Part shown: one piece after another, positions 8,341-17,539 of the stretch
Position numbering within the stretch: position 1 is the first letter of the stretch
Layout: each line of letters opens with the position of its first letter
Source of the DNA: Hominisplanchenecus murintestinalis
GTDB lineage: Bacteria; Bacillota; Clostridia; Lachnospirales; Lachnospiraceae
Direction: 5' to 3'
Assembly: GCA_004793585.1 (NCBI GenBank)
Contig: SRZB01000017.1
Coordinates: 1 to 64,000, forward strand
Length of the DNA: 64,000 nucleotides
The notes under the pieces: generated by a model
Database searches by the model: none
What the model was told of the DNA's origin: nothing
What the model saw: the letters and a program-made list of their open reading frames with translations, nothing else
Translations under genes and position numbers: made by a program

Positions 8341-9351
8341 ATGGCTTTATTTGAATCATATGAAAGACGAATTGACAAAATCAATTCTGTTTTAAATAGT
8401 TATGGAATCGCTTCTCTGGAAGAAGCTGAGAAAATCACAAAAGACGCTGGTCTGAATGTATACGACCAGATCAAAGGAATCCAGCCAATCTGTTTTGAGA
8501 ACGCATGCTGGGCATACATCGTAGGCGCGGCTATCGCAATCAAAAAAGACTGCAGGAAAGCAGCAGACGCAGCAGCAGCAATCGGCGAGGGGCTTCAGGC
8601 TTTCTGTATTCCGGGTTCCGTTGCAGATACCCGTCAGGTAGGTCTTGGTCATGGAAACCTGGGTAAGATGCTTCTGGAAGAGGATACAGAGTGTTTTGCA
8701 TTCCTGGCAGGCCATGAGTCCTTTGCAGCAGCAGAGGGAGCGATTGGTATTGCTGAGAAAGCAAACAAGGTTCGTCAGAAACCGCTGCGTGTTATCCTGA
8801 ACGGTCTTGGAAAAGACGCTGCTCAGATTATCGCAAGAATCAACGGATTTACATATGTTGAGACAGAGTATGATCCGTATACAAATGAAGTAAAAGAAGT
8901 ATTCCGTAAATCCTATTCAGAGGGACTTCGCGCGAAAGTAAACTGCTACGGCGCAAACAGCGTTCCGGAAGGCGTTGCTATCATGTGGAAAGAGGGTGTA
9001 GACGTTTCTATCACAGGTAACTCCACAAACCCGACACGTTTCCAGCATCCGGTAGCAGGCACTTACAAAAAAGAGTGCAACGAGAAAGGCAAGAAATACT
9101 TCTCTGTAGCATCCGGCGGCGGTACAGGACGTACCCTGCATCCGGATAACATGGCAGCAGGCCCTGCTTCCTATGGTATGACAGATACTCTGGGACGTAT
9201 GCACTCCGACGCACAGTTCGCAGGTTCTTCCTCTGTACCGGCGCATGTAGAGATGATGGGCCTGATTGGGGCAGGTAACAACCCGATGGTTGGTATGACT
9301 GTTGCCGTAGCTGTTTCCGTGGAGGAAGCGGCGAAGGAAGGGAAGTTCTAA
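8341..9351 (+). CDS. GGGtGRT protein (function unknown)
   Basis: A 336-residue soluble protein carrying the signature ASGGGTGRTLHPDN (about residues 258-271), after which the family is named. Other glycine-rich stretches are PGSVADTRQVGLGHGNLGKM, GNSTNPTRFQHPVAGTY and MGLIGAGNNPMVGMTVAVAVSVEEA. No enzyme motif is recognisable. It sits 21 bases behind the scaffold gene with GAGGAGGT before ATG 8341 and shares that gene's high-expression codon use. A role in FeS-cluster assembly or delivery is suggested only by the constant pairing. Confidence 0.9.
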   Translation: MALFESYERRIDKINSVLNSYGIASLEEAEKITKDAGLNVYDQIKGIQPICFENACWAYIVGAAIAIKKDCRKAADAAAAIGEGLQAFCIPGSVADTRQVGLGHGNLGKMLLEEDTECFAFLAGHESFAAAEGAIGIAEKANKVRQKPLRVILNGLGKDAAQIIARINGFTYVETEYDPYTNEVKEVFRKSYSEGLRAKVNCYGANSVPEGVAIMWKEGVDVSITGNSTNPTRFQHPVAGTYKKECNEKGKKYFSVASGGGTGRTLHPDNMAAGPASYGMTDTLGRMHSDAQFAGSSSVPAHVEMMGLIGAGNNPMVGMTVAVAVSVEEAAKEGKF

Positions 9352-9384
9352 GAAACAGAATAGTTAAAGAATTTGAGAATCATT

Positions 9385-9420
9385 AGGAGCAGTTTGCAGA
9401 ATGAAAAGCAAGCTGCTCCT
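9385..9420 (+). terminator. Strong stem-loop, probable terminator
   Basis: A 13-bp stem with one G-U pair (9385-9397 with 9408-9420) and a 10-base loop follows the GGGtGRT gene. The T tract after it is weak (ATACTTTG), so it may end transcription inefficiently or protect the 3' end of the mRNA. Confidence 0.55.
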
Positions 9421-9543
9421 ATACTTTGCACATAAATCCATTATTTACTGTAGTACGGGAGATGTTTCCTTTCATTCATTGTAAGTGTTTTTTCGAAACG
9501 TCTTATGCTATGATACAGGCAGAAGATCAAGGAGGTGCTTTGG

Positions 9544-10320
9544 ATGAACCAGAAAATATTGGAGATTGAAGCGTTAAGAAAATATTACGGAAAGCGTGAA
9601 AGCCAGACAAAAGCTCTGGATGGGATTACTTTTCAGGTGGTATCCGGGGAGTTTTTGGGAATTATGGGAAGCAGCGGTTCGGGAAAGTCTACTCTGCTAA
9701 ACTGTATTGCGACTGTGATAGCGCCCACAGAGGGGCACATTGTTATGAGAGGGACGGAAATTACATCTTTGAAAGGGAAGGAACTGGCGGAGTACAGGGG
9801 CAGGAAGGTAGGCTATCTGTTTCAGAATTTTGAGCTTCTGGATAATTTAACAGGGAGGGAAAATATTTTGATTCCACTTTCCTTGCATGGAATACCGGAA
9901 AAAGAAAGCAGGAGCAGGATGGGGGAACTGGCAGGCTATCTGGAAATTGAGGATGTTCTGGATAAGTTTCCGGCGCAGATGTCGGGCGGTCAGAGGCAGC
10001 GGGTGGCGGCGGCCAGGGCGCTTATTTTAAACCCGGAAATCATTCTGGCGGACGAGCCCACCGGAGCATTGGATTCCCGGAATGCCAGGACGTTGATGGA
10101 AAAGTTGTCCGGACTGAACCGGAAACAGGATTCTACGATTTTGATGGTAACGCATGACTCGAATGCCGCCAGTTACTGCACGAGGATTTTGTTTATTCAG
10201 GACGGGAAAATATTTCATGAACTGAGACGGAGGCTTCCGGAGGAGACGCAGCAGGAATTTTATGAAAGAATTCTGCATGTTATGGCACAGCTGGGAGGGG
10301 GAAGCGCAAATGTTCTTTGA
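9544..10320 (+). CDS. Bce-type ABC transporter ATP-binding protein
   Basis: A 258-residue ATPase of the MacB/BceA class. Walker A GSSGSGKST lies at about residues 40-48, the Q-loop is in YLFQNFELLDNLTG, the signature is SGGQRQRV, and Walker B plus D-loop is IILADEPTGALD. ATG 9544 is chosen for AAGGAGG at 9529-9535. A GTG at 9535 overlaps that site. It drives the large permease downstream, overlapping it by 11 bases. With the response regulator and sensor that follow, it forms a BceAB-RS module, a class that detects and resists cell-wall-active peptides. Confidence 0.93.
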   Translation: MNQKILEIEALRKYYGKRESQTKALDGITFQVVSGEFLGIMGSSGSGKSTLLNCIATVIAPTEGHIVMRGTEITSLKGKELAEYRGRKVGYLFQNFELLDNLTGRENILIPLSLHGIPEKESRSRMGELAGYLEIEDVLDKFPAQMSGGQRQRVAAARALILNPEIILADEPTGALDSRNARTLMEKLSGLNRKQDSTILMVTHDSNAASYCTRILFIQDGKIFHELRRRLPEETQQEFYERILHVMAQLGGGSANVL

Positions 10321-12355
10321 TTTAGTACGGCGGAACAGCAGGCGGAGCAGGAAAGAAAACGGTCTGTTTTTTGTTTCCCTGCTGGTATCGATTGTGTCTT
10401 TTTATATTATTCTGTCCCTGGCGGAACAGGACGTTATGGTTTTTTTGAGAAAGATGGAAAGTGATGCGGTGGATAAACTGATGGCTCTGATTCCGGCATT
10501 CTATGGCGTGACGCTGTTTATTTTGTTTTTTCTGGTTTATTTTGCCAGCAAGTACCAGTTGGAGAGGAGGAGCCATGAGCTTGGGGTTTATCTGATGCTG
10601 GGGATGCGCAGGACGAAATTGTTCCTGCTTTTGATGGCGGAGGATTTGTGGAGCAGTGTTCTGTCTCTGGCGCTGGGGCTTCCGGCGGCGGTATTGGTTT
10701 CGGAACTGATCAGCCTGATTACTGCCCGGCTGGTGGGAATCGGTATCCTGGGTCATCAGTCGGTATTTTCTCTGGAAGCGGTTGGGCTGACGATTGCAGG
10801 GTTTTTATTGATAAAATGCCTGGCGTTTGTCCTGCTGAGCGGGAAAATTGCCGGAAAAGAAATCGGCGGACTCCTGGCGCCTGCGCCGGACGGTGCCAAG
10901 CGTCAGCTTCCGGCAGGAATTTATTTTATGGCGCTGGCGCTGGGAATGTTGCTGCTGGGAATGGCTTACCGCCTGGCGATTTGTGGGATTTCCTGGACAT
11001 CTATGGGAAAAATGGGGCTCACGATGCTTCTGGGAATTCTTGGTACGTTTCTTTTGTTTTATGGGCTGCGGGTAGCGTTGGGGTTTTTGGCGGGACGGCA
11101 GGGAAAAAAGAAATTACGTGTATTTCAGTTCCGCCAGCTACAGGAGCAGGTGATTCATCAGTCTGTATCCCTGGCAGTCAGTTCCCTGCTGATTCTGGCG
11201 GCGATGTGCTTTTTTGGTTATGGTGTAGCTATCGCATGGGGGCGGAGCGCAGGCGAAGTCCATACGCTTGACTACACGTTCAGCGTGCGGGAGAGTGAGA
11301 ATGTGCCTGAAATCTTAAAAAAGAAGGGTCTGTCAGACAGCTTTAAAGAGCTTTTTGAGATGAGAGTTGGCCACATACACGCAGGAAATCAGGATGTTTC
11401 TGTCAGGATGCCTCATGTTATGGAGCTTTTAACGAAGGAAGAAGATTCAGAGGAAAAAGAGATACTTTTGAATAATCTGGGGTATGTGGATTATCCTTAT
11501 GTCATTTCCCTATCAGGCTATAACAGGCTGCTGAGGGCGGCGGGGCTTGAAGAAATCCAGCTTCAGTCTCATCAGGCCTCCGTTTATATGGATGAAGAGT
11601 TTACAAACGCAGTACGGGCGGAGCTTATGAACCGGGTTCTGAGCCAGGAACCGGAAATAGAGATGGCGGGAGACGTCTGGCATATGACGGGAAAGGTACA
11701 GAGCCGTAATCTGGTGGTTGACAGTTCGATTACGCTGTCTTTTGCACTGATTGTGCCGGATGAGGATTTTCAATATCTGACAGGGGGAGAATATGATATT
11801 TACTGGGATGCGGTTCTGGCGCCGGAGCTGGTGGAGGATCAGGGGCTGATGCAGGCGATTGCAGCAGTAAATGCGGAGTTGGGAGAAACGGGGCTTGTGT
11901 ATGAAAGCTATCTTCAGAATATGGGACGTCAGCTGTTTTATGTGGTAGCTGCCAGCTATTTAACCCTGTATTTGGCGTTTATTTTCCTGATTGTAGCGAA
12001 TACAGTTCTGGGGGTACAGTTTTTAATGCAGCAGCAGAAGACAGGGAAACGTTACCGGACACTAATCCGGCTGGGAAGCAGCTATGAGATGCTGTGTGCT
12101 TCTGCCAGAAGCCAGATACGGTGGTATTTTGGGCTTCCTACGCTTGCGGCGGTAGTCAGCAGCCTGTTTGGTGTGCGCGCGCTGTTCCGTGGGATGCTGC
12201 CTTCCAGCATCCGAAATGAGACGGCAGGGCTTTTGGTGATTGCACTGGCTATGATTTTCCTGCTTTGTGTGATAGAATGGTGTTATCTGAAGGCGGTTTC
12301 CAGAGCCAGCAGCCGGTATATTCTTACGCTGATGGAGCCGGAACGGGAAGAATAG
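10310..12355 (+). CDS. Bce-type ABC transporter permease (FtsX family)
   Basis: A 681-residue membrane protein with the BceB plan: one helix (residues about 19-40), groups of helices to about 320, a large extracellular domain of roughly 210 residues (about 320-535), and three terminal helices. The segment YQLERRSHELGVYLMLGMRRTKLFLLLMAEDL is the FtsX-type cytoplasmic motif. ATG 10310 has GGAGGGGG upstream and overlaps the ATPase gene by 11 bases. The extracellular domain is where peptide antibiotics such as bacitracin or lantibiotics are sensed in known members. The actual ligand here is unknown. Confidence 0.9.
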   Translation: MFFDLVRRNSRRSRKENGLFFVSLLVSIVSFYIILSLAEQDVMVFLRKMESDAVDKLMALIPAFYGVTLFILFFLVYFASKYQLERRSHELGVYLMLGMRRTKLFLLLMAEDLWSSVLSLALGLPAAVLVSELISLITARLVGIGILGHQSVFSLEAVGLTIAGFLLIKCLAFVLLSGKIAGKEIGGLLAPAPDGAKRQLPAGIYFMALALGMLLLGMAYRLAICGISWTSMGKMGLTMLLGILGTFLLFYGLRVALGFLAGRQGKKKLRVFQFRQLQEQVIHQSVSLAVSSLLILAAMCFFGYGVAIAWGRSAGEVHTLDYTFSVRESENVPEILKKKGLSDSFKELFEMRVGHIHAGNQDVSVRMPHVMELLTKEEDSEEKEILLNNLGYVDYPYVISLSGYNRLLRAAGLEEIQLQSHQASVYMDEEFTNAVRAELMNRVLSQEPEIEMAGDVWHMTGKVQSRNLVVDSSITLSFALIVPDEDFQYLTGGEYDIYWDAVLAPELVEDQGLMQAIAAVNAELGETGLVYESYLQNMGRQLFYVVAASYLTLYLAFIFLIVANTVLGVQFLMQQQKTGKRYRTLIRLGSSYEMLCASARSQIRWYFGLPTLAAVVSSLFGVRALFRGMLPSSIRNETAGLLVIALAMIFLLCVIEWCYLKAVSRASSRYILTLMEPEREE

Positions 12356-12371
12356 AAGGGGGGGACTGTCT

Positions 12372-13049
12372 GTGAAAAAGATTGTGATTGTAGAAGATGA
12401 GCCGTTTATGCGCGAAGAGCTGGAACAAATCTTTCAAAAAGCCGGATATTCGGTGATGTCAGTGACGGACTTTTCTCATGCGCCACAGGAAATTATGCAG
12501 GCAGTTCCAAACCTTGTGCTTCTGGACTTGAACCTGCCGGGAATCAGCGGCTTTCAGATCTGCCGGGAACTGAAACAGAAGAGTACTTTTCCGGTATTGG
12601 TGCTGACATCCAGAGATCAGATGAAGGACGAGCTTCACGCGCTTGATTTGGGAGCGGATGAATACTTGACAAAGCCATGCCGGAAAGAACGGCTTCTGGC
12701 AAGAGTGTCCAACCTGCTGCGCCGTTATGAAGGGCGGGCAAATCTGTTGGAAGGACCGGGATTTTTGCTGGACGAACAGACATATACGTTGTATATTTAT
12801 GATAAATCGGTTATTCTGCCGAAAAATCAGGGAAAGCTGCTGGAAATGTTTTTGCGGCACAGGGATGAGACGGTTACGAGAGAGATGTTGTGCGACGCGC
12901 TGTGGGGAACAGCAGAGTATATTGATGAAAATGCTTTGCAGGTGAATCTTACCCGCCTGAAAAAGACCATGAAAAATCTGGGCGTCGGTCAGAGGATAGA
13001 GCCGGTGAGGGGAATTGGTTACCGTATGATGACAGATGTGGAAGAGTAA
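12372..13049 (+). CDS. Response regulator, OmpR/BceR type
   Basis: A 225-residue protein with a receiver domain (acidic pair EDE at residues 8-10, phospho-acceptor Asp in LVLLDLNLPG at about 53, Thr in VLTSRD, Lys in LTKPC) and a C-terminal winged helix (VTREMLCDALWG, ENALQVNLTRLKKTM, VRGIGYRM). The start is GTG 12372 after a GGGGGGGAC site, 16 bases past the permease. It should activate the Bce transporter promoter in response to the sensor kinase that follows. Confidence 0.93.
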   Translation: MKKIVIVEDEPFMREELEQIFQKAGYSVMSVTDFSHAPQEIMQAVPNLVLLDLNLPGISGFQICRELKQKSTFPVLVLTSRDQMKDELHALDLGADEYLTKPCRKERLLARVSNLLRRYEGRANLLEGPGFLLDEQTYTLYIYDKSVILPKNQGKLLEMFLRHRDETVTREMLCDALWGTAEYIDENALQVNLTRLKKTMKNLGVGQRIEPVRGIGYRMMTDVEE

Positions 13050-13117
13050 AGCTTTCAAGCTGGAATAGGTGTATAAGCTGTTTTTGTAAAAAGATGGATA
13101 AGAGTGGAGAGCAGGAA

Positions 13118-14164
13118 ATGCAAAGATTTTCAGGTGAGTACTGGAGAAAAGTGAAGCATTTTATAAAATATTTTCGAAAGTATGCCCTATGGCTGGGACT
13201 GCTGCTGGGGACAGACGTTATATCGGCGCTGTTTCTCTGGCTTGCGGATGTGAGGGCGTTCCGGATTCTGGCAACTGCAATAGTTTTAGGAAGCGTCCTG
13301 TTGTTTCTGGTCATTTTGTGGATACTTGGCCGGGCTGAGAGGCGGAAAGAGCAGGCGTTTCTTGAGTTTCTGGAAAATGGAGACAGTTTTGCGGAACAAG
13401 CAGTTCTGCGGCAGGTCAGCGCTCAGGAAGGGGAAATGATACGAAGCATTGCTTCAGTTTTGAAAGAGAATCAGGCGCGGGAGAAAGAGCTGTTAGGGCG
13501 GATTAAAGACTATGAAGAATATACAGAAGCATGGGCGCATGAAATCAAAACGCCGATTTCACTATTGACATTTCTAATGGATAACCACCGGGAGGAGATT
13601 CCGGAGAGAGTTAGCCGAAAACTGGATTATGTCAGGAATCAGATGCAGGAGCATGTGAATCAGATGTTGTATTATGCCCGCTTGAAAAGTGTAGGGAAAG
13701 ACTATTTGTTTGAACAACTTTCCTTGAGAGAGTGTTGTGAAGAAGTGCTTGAGGACTACCATCCTCTTTTGCAGGAAAGAGGATTTCAGGTAGAGAAGGA
13801 TGTGGGAGAAATTTTTGTGTTATCTGACAGAAGAGGGCTGGACTTTCTTGTGAGCCAGTTCATCAGCAATTCTATTAAATATTGCAGAGCTGCAGGGACG
13901 CCTAAAATTTGGATAAAAGCCAGAAAGGAAGAAGAGGGGATTTTTTTCCGCATCGAAGATAATGGAATTGGCGTCAGGGATTGCGAGGTGCCGTTTTTGT
14001 TTGAGAAAGGTTTTACCGGAGACACCGGGATGATGCGGAAAAAGGCAACGGGCATGGGGCTGTATCTTGCAAAAGAAATTGCGGATGATTTGAAGATTAC
14101 CCTGCATATCCGGACAGAATGGCAGAAAGGATTTGAGATTACGATGCGTTTTGCTATCGTTTGA
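13118..14164 (+). CDS. Intramembrane-sensing histidine kinase, BceS type
   Basis: A 348-residue kinase. Two close hydrophobic helices near the N-terminus (residues about 20-39 and 46-68) are joined by a loop of only a few residues, so there is no extracellular sensor domain and signal must come from the partner permease. The phospho-acceptor His lies in WAHEIKTPISLL (about residue 141), and the ATPase boxes are QFISNSIKYC, EDNGIGV and KATGMGLYLAKEI. ATG 13118 has GGAG upstream. An earlier ATG at 13094 lacks a ribosome site. A strong terminator follows. Confidence 0.9.
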   Translation: MQRFSGEYWRKVKHFIKYFRKYALWLGLLLGTDVISALFLWLADVRAFRILATAIVLGSVLLFLVILWILGRAERRKEQAFLEFLENGDSFAEQAVLRQVSAQEGEMIRSIASVLKENQAREKELLGRIKDYEEYTEAWAHEIKTPISLLTFLMDNHREEIPERVSRKLDYVRNQMQEHVNQMLYYARLKSVGKDYLFEQLSLRECCEEVLEDYHPLLQERGFQVEKDVGEIFVLSDRRGLDFLVSQFISNSIKYCRAAGTPKIWIKARKEEEGIFFRIEDNGIGVRDCEVPFLFEKGFTGDTGMMRKKATGMGLYLAKEIADDLKITLHIRTEWQKGFEITMRFAIV

Positions 14165-14186
14165 AGGAACTTTGTTTATAGCCTGT

Positions 14187-14215
14187 GCAGGCGGGATTTG
14201 CCCGCCTGCTTTTTT
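14187..14215 (+). terminator. Intrinsic terminator of the Bce module
   Basis: A perfect 9-bp GC-rich stem (14187-14195 with 14201-14209), 5-base loop and six T residues. It lies just before the end of the convergent ymaF gene. Confidence 0.9.
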
Positions 14216-14218
14216 AAA

Positions 14219-14581
14219 TTAATCCATGCACTTGAAATCAAGCGGGCTGTCAATCAGTGACGCCGCCTGGAATTCATGTCTGTGTCCGTCCTCGCAGTCC
14301 GTGTAGGCTTTTGCGAAATGAACATGTTTTCCGCCGCCCACTTCGATAGCACATGAGGATTTGCCGCAGAATTCATGAAAATGGCCATCTGCAAAATCTG
14401 TGCGGAACGTTACTTCATGAACATGGCTTTTTCCTTCACGGATTGCCTCGCCGGATACCGTGCAGAAACGATGGTTATGGCAATCGCGGCAGTCGCCTAC
14501 CGTGGCGGTACTGCCAACGATTTCATGAACATGTTTCTGTTCTTTACACTCAGGTGAATAAGACATATTTTTTTCTTCCAT
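14219..14581 (-). CDS. YmaF family histidine/cysteine-rich protein
   Basis: A 120-residue small protein with regularly spaced His and Cys clusters: KHVHEIVG, CRDCHNHRFC, SHVHEVTF, DGHFHEFCG, KHVHFAKA and CEDGHRHEF. This matches the YmaF family, a group of unknown function. The repeating HxHE units suggest metal binding (inference). Translation could also begin at the ATG at 14566. It is convergent with the Bce sensor and followed on its own strand by the Nat-type ABC genes running the same way. Confidence 0.85.
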   Translation of the reverse strand: MEEKNMSYSPECKEQKHVHEIVGSTATVGDCRDCHNHRFCTVSGEAIREGKSHVHEVTFRTDFADGHFHEFCGKSSCAIEVGGGKHVHFAKAYTDCEDGHRHEFQAASLIDSPLDFKCMD

Positions 14582-14647
14582 GAGAGACTTCTTTCTCAGT
14601 GTCGTCTCTCTATTGTATGCCTGCTCTGTAAATACGTGAAAACAGTG

Positions 14648-15943
14648 TCAGGCTTTTTTTAGCGCCTTTAGGATTGAGCCGATTTTTGGCGTCGTCCCAT
14701 AGAGCAGGACACCTACCCGGTAGATTTTTGCCGAGAATATGCCTATGCCAAAAACGGAAACCACAAGAACTCCGATGGACAGGGCAATCTGGTAGAAAGG
14801 CACGGTGCTCATGGCAATCCGGGTAAACATGGCCATAGGCGAGGTGAACGGTATATAGGAGCAGATAAGCATGAGGGTGTTATCTACGGATCCGCTGGAC
14901 ATAGAGGACATTACAACGATAAAGGCGATGACGAACAGGATGGTCAGCGGCATCACGGAGGTATTGATATCTTCTACTTTCGACGCTGTTGAACCGATAG
15001 CCCCGAACAGGAACGCATAGATGAAAAAGCCCAGGACAAAGAAAATCAGCATGTACGCCAGCAGTTCAAGGGGCATATCAAAAATGGAAGTAATGATTGT
15101 ATTATCAGCCCAGAAGGATTTGTTCAGGTTAAAGAACAGGAAAGCGGAGCCGAAAACTGCAGTCAGCTGGATAAGGCCGGCCAGGCAGGATGCGATGACC
15201 TTGCCGAACATCATACTCGCGGGTTTTGCGCTGGTGATAAGAAGCTCCATAGCACGGGAACTTTTTTCTGTCGCCACGTTGGTTGCCACCATCTGTCCGT
15301 AGAGCAGGATAACGATATACAGTGAAAAAATCATGATGTAAGTATAGAAGAAGTTTTCCGCCTGATTTTTTCCAAGGCTTTCCGTCTCGTGGGAAACCGG
15401 GGAAGTAAGTATCTCTGCGGCTTCTTCCAGGGAAATGCCGCGTGCAGACATGGCATTGATACTGTAGAGATTCTTTAGAATTTCATCTGCGGTTTCCGTG
15501 TTGAAATCATACATGGAAAGGTTGTCTACATAATAAGTATAGGAGGTCAAATCATGGATGACAAAGGCGCATTCTGCCCATCCTTCTGCAACCTTTTCCT
15601 TTATCCAGGCAAAGTCTTCCTCGGCGGTTACGACGCTGTAGTCCGGAAACGCTTCTGTAAAAGCCTGATGAATCATATCCTCATATTCCGGTATATCTGT
15701 GAGCACGAATATGACAGAATCTCCGGAGGAATTGTCTGTCTCCTGCCCGTCAGCAATTTCCGCAGCGCTGTTTTCCTGTTCAGAAGCAATTTCTGAATCC
15801 CGCTTCTCCAGCATAGCGGAAATCCGTGGGAAAAACATTACACCCGCAATGAGCAGCATAAGAAAGACAGTGACGCCCACGAAAATCTTATTTTTAAAGT
15901 AGCTTTTCAGTTCAAATTTTAAGATTGTGCTAAATTGTTTCAT
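14648..15943 (-). CDS. ABC-2 type permease, NatB-like
   Basis: A 431-residue membrane protein with one N-terminal helix (residues about 18-38), an extracytoplasmic segment of about 140 residues, and five to six helices from about 200 to 410. The segment NVATEKSSRAMELLITSAKPASMMFGKVIA is characteristic of ABC-2/NatB exporters. It lies 11 bases downstream of the ATPase gene and forms an exporter with it. Na+ export is the role of the founding member. The substrate here is not evident. Confidence 0.9.
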   Translation of the reverse strand: MKQFSTILKFELKSYFKNKIFVGVTVFLMLLIAGVMFFPRISAMLEKRDSEIASEQENSAAEIADGQETDNSSGDSVIFVLTDIPEYEDMIHQAFTEAFPDYSVVTAEEDFAWIKEKVAEGWAECAFVIHDLTSYTYYVDNLSMYDFNTETADEILKNLYSINAMSARGISLEEAAEILTSPVSHETESLGKNQAENFFYTYIMIFSLYIVILLYGQMVATNVATEKSSRAMELLITSAKPASMMFGKVIASCLAGLIQLTAVFGSAFLFFNLNKSFWADNTIITSIFDMPLELLAYMLIFFVLGFFIYAFLFGAIGSTASKVEDINTSVMPLTILFVIAFIVVMSSMSSGSVDNTLMLICSYIPFTSPMAMFTRIAMSTVPFYQIALSIGVLVVSVFGIGIFSAKIYRVGVLLYGTTPKIGSILKALKKA

Positions 15944-15954
15944 AATCGTTCCTC

Positions 15955-16845
15955 CTACTCTTGCGTTCCGGCATATTCCACGAAAATATCGTTTAGAGAC
16001 GGCTCAAATACCTGGATGCTGTCAATGTCGTAAGTTTCTGTCAGTTTTTTCATCATATCCTGTTTGGCATCTGCCGAGGCCATCTGAACCATCAGGCTTC
16101 CATCGGAATTCTCTGTGCAGCAGGAGCCGAGGTCTGCGAGAATCTGTGCTTTATTTTCAGAGCAGACAAGAAGGCGGTCACGGGAGTAGTTCCTTTTTAT
16201 CTCGTGGAGGTCGCCCTGCAGGACAATCCTGCCGCTGTTTAAGATTGCGATTTTATCACAGAATTCTTCAATGTAATTCATCTGATGGCTGGAGAAGAGT
16301 ACGATTTTCCCTTTAGCGATTTCTTCTTTTACAACATCCTTTAAAAGCATGGCGTTGACCGGATCGAGCCCGGAGAACGGTTCATCTAAAATAACGATTT
16401 GAGGGTTGTGCGCAAGCGCCGTGATAAGCTGGATTTTCTGCTGGTTGCCCTTTGAAAGCGTGTCCAGGCGTTTGTTTCGGTATTCTGCCATGCCAAGGCG
16501 GTTCAGCCAGTAGTCCACAGCTTTCGCGGCGTTTGAATGGTTCATGCCTTTAAGCTGTGCGAAATAAATAAGCTGGTCAAAGATTTTCTTTTTTGGATAC
16601 AGCCCTCTTTCTTCCGGCAGATATCCGATGCCAACGGCATGATAGTCAATGGGTTTTCCGTCTATAAGTACTTCGCCGCTGTTTGAGGGAAAAACATCCA
16701 TCAAAATCCGTATCGTAGTGGTTTTTCCGGCGCCGTTTCTTCCCAGCAGGCCGAATGCCGTGCCTGCGGTAGTGTGAAAAGAAATTCCTTCCAGGACTTT
16801 TTTGTCCCCGAAGCTTTTATGAATATTCCTCAATTCAAGTTCCAT
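15955..16845 (-). CDS. ABC transporter ATP-binding protein, NatA-like
   Basis: A 296-residue ATPase with Walker A LGRNGAGKTT (about residues 34-43), Q-loop region YLPEERGLYPKK, signature LSKGNQQKI, Walker B VILDEPFSGLDP and H-loop SSHQ. The YLPEERGLY segment and the C-terminal extension of about 85 residues are typical of NatA-class ATPases. GGAGG lies just before ATG 16845 (minus strand). It is the first gene of the exporter pair. Confidence 0.93.
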   Translation of the reverse strand: MELELRNIHKSFGDKKVLEGISFHTTAGTAFGLLGRNGAGKTTTIRILMDVFPSNSGEVLIDGKPIDYHAVGIGYLPEERGLYPKKKIFDQLIYFAQLKGMNHSNAAKAVDYWLNRLGMAEYRNKRLDTLSKGNQQKIQLITALAHNPQIVILDEPFSGLDPVNAMLLKDVVKEEIAKGKIVLFSSHQMNYIEEFCDKIAILNSGRIVLQGDLHEIKRNYSRDRLLVCSENKAQILADLGSCCTENSDGSLMVQMASADAKQDMMKKLTETYDIDSIQVFEPSLNDIFVEYAGTQE

Positions 16846-16860
16846 GATATTCCTCCAATG

Positions 16861-16888
16861 AAAAAAGTGCGCAGTTATGGCTGCGCAC
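16861..16888 (-). terminator. Intrinsic terminator of the rfb operon
   Basis: An 8-bp stem, GTGCGCAG at 16867-16874 with CTGCGCAC at 16881-16888, reads into six T residues on the minus strand. It separates rfbC from the Nat-type ABC genes. Confidence 0.85.
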
Positions 16889-16894
16889 GAAAAA

Positions 16895-17503
16895 TTAAAA
16901 TTTAAAAGTATCTTTCAGGCAGGCCCAAAGCTGGTCTTTTGCGCTGAGATTTAGGGAGGTTCCGTCCTCCAGATGATAGCCTTCGGCAGAAGCGCAACCC
17001 GGATAAGTCCCGGTAAGCTGCGGCCAGCGAATACCGATTTCCGGATCATTCCAGGCGAGGCCGCCCTCATCATTGGGGTGATAAAAGTCTGTACATTTGT
17101 AACAGAATTCGGCGATATCGGAAAGCACCAGGAATCCGTGTGCAAAGCCTTCCGGAATGTAGAACTGCTTTTTGTTTTCTTCTGTAAGCTCAATGCCGAA
17201 CCATTTTCCGTAGCTTTTGCTGCCGCTGCGCAAATCCACTGCTACATCAAAGACAGAGCCTTTGATAACGCGAACCAGTTTTCCCTGTGGGAAGTTTTTC
17301 TGGAAATGAAGTCCCCGGAGCACGCCTTTGGTGGAGCAGGACTGGTTATCCTGTACAAACTCCGTGGTAAGCCCTGCCTCTTCCATATCTTTCCGGTTAT
17401 ATGTCTCTACAAAATACCCACGGGCATCTCCGTGGACTGTGGGAGTGATGACGCACAGTCCTTCGATGCCGCCCACATTTTTTTCTACTGTAATCTGTCC
17501 CAT
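16895..17503 (-). CDS. rfbC: dTDP-4-dehydrorhamnose 3,5-epimerase
   Basis: A 202-residue cupin enzyme that makes the third step of dTDP-L-rhamnose synthesis. Motifs are GDARGYFVETYNRKDM, FVQDNQSCSTKGVLRGLHFQ (catalytic His in GLHFQ, about residue 71), GSVFDVAVDLR and PEGFAHGFLVLSD. It is the last gene of the rfbA-B-D-C unit. The product feeds rhamnose into wall polysaccharides. Confidence 0.95.
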   Translation of the reverse strand: MGQITVEKNVGGIEGLCVITPTVHGDARGYFVETYNRKDMEEAGLTTEFVQDNQSCSTKGVLRGLHFQKNFPQGKLVRVIKGSVFDVAVDLRSGSKSYGKWFGIELTEENKKQFYIPEGFAHGFLVLSDIAEFCYKCTDFYHPNDEGGLAWNDPEIGIRWPQLTGTYPGCASAEGYHLEDGTSLNLSAKDQLWACLKDTFKF

Positions 17504-17539
17504 TTTTTCCTCTTTTCTAACGCAATTGCCGCGTTACAC

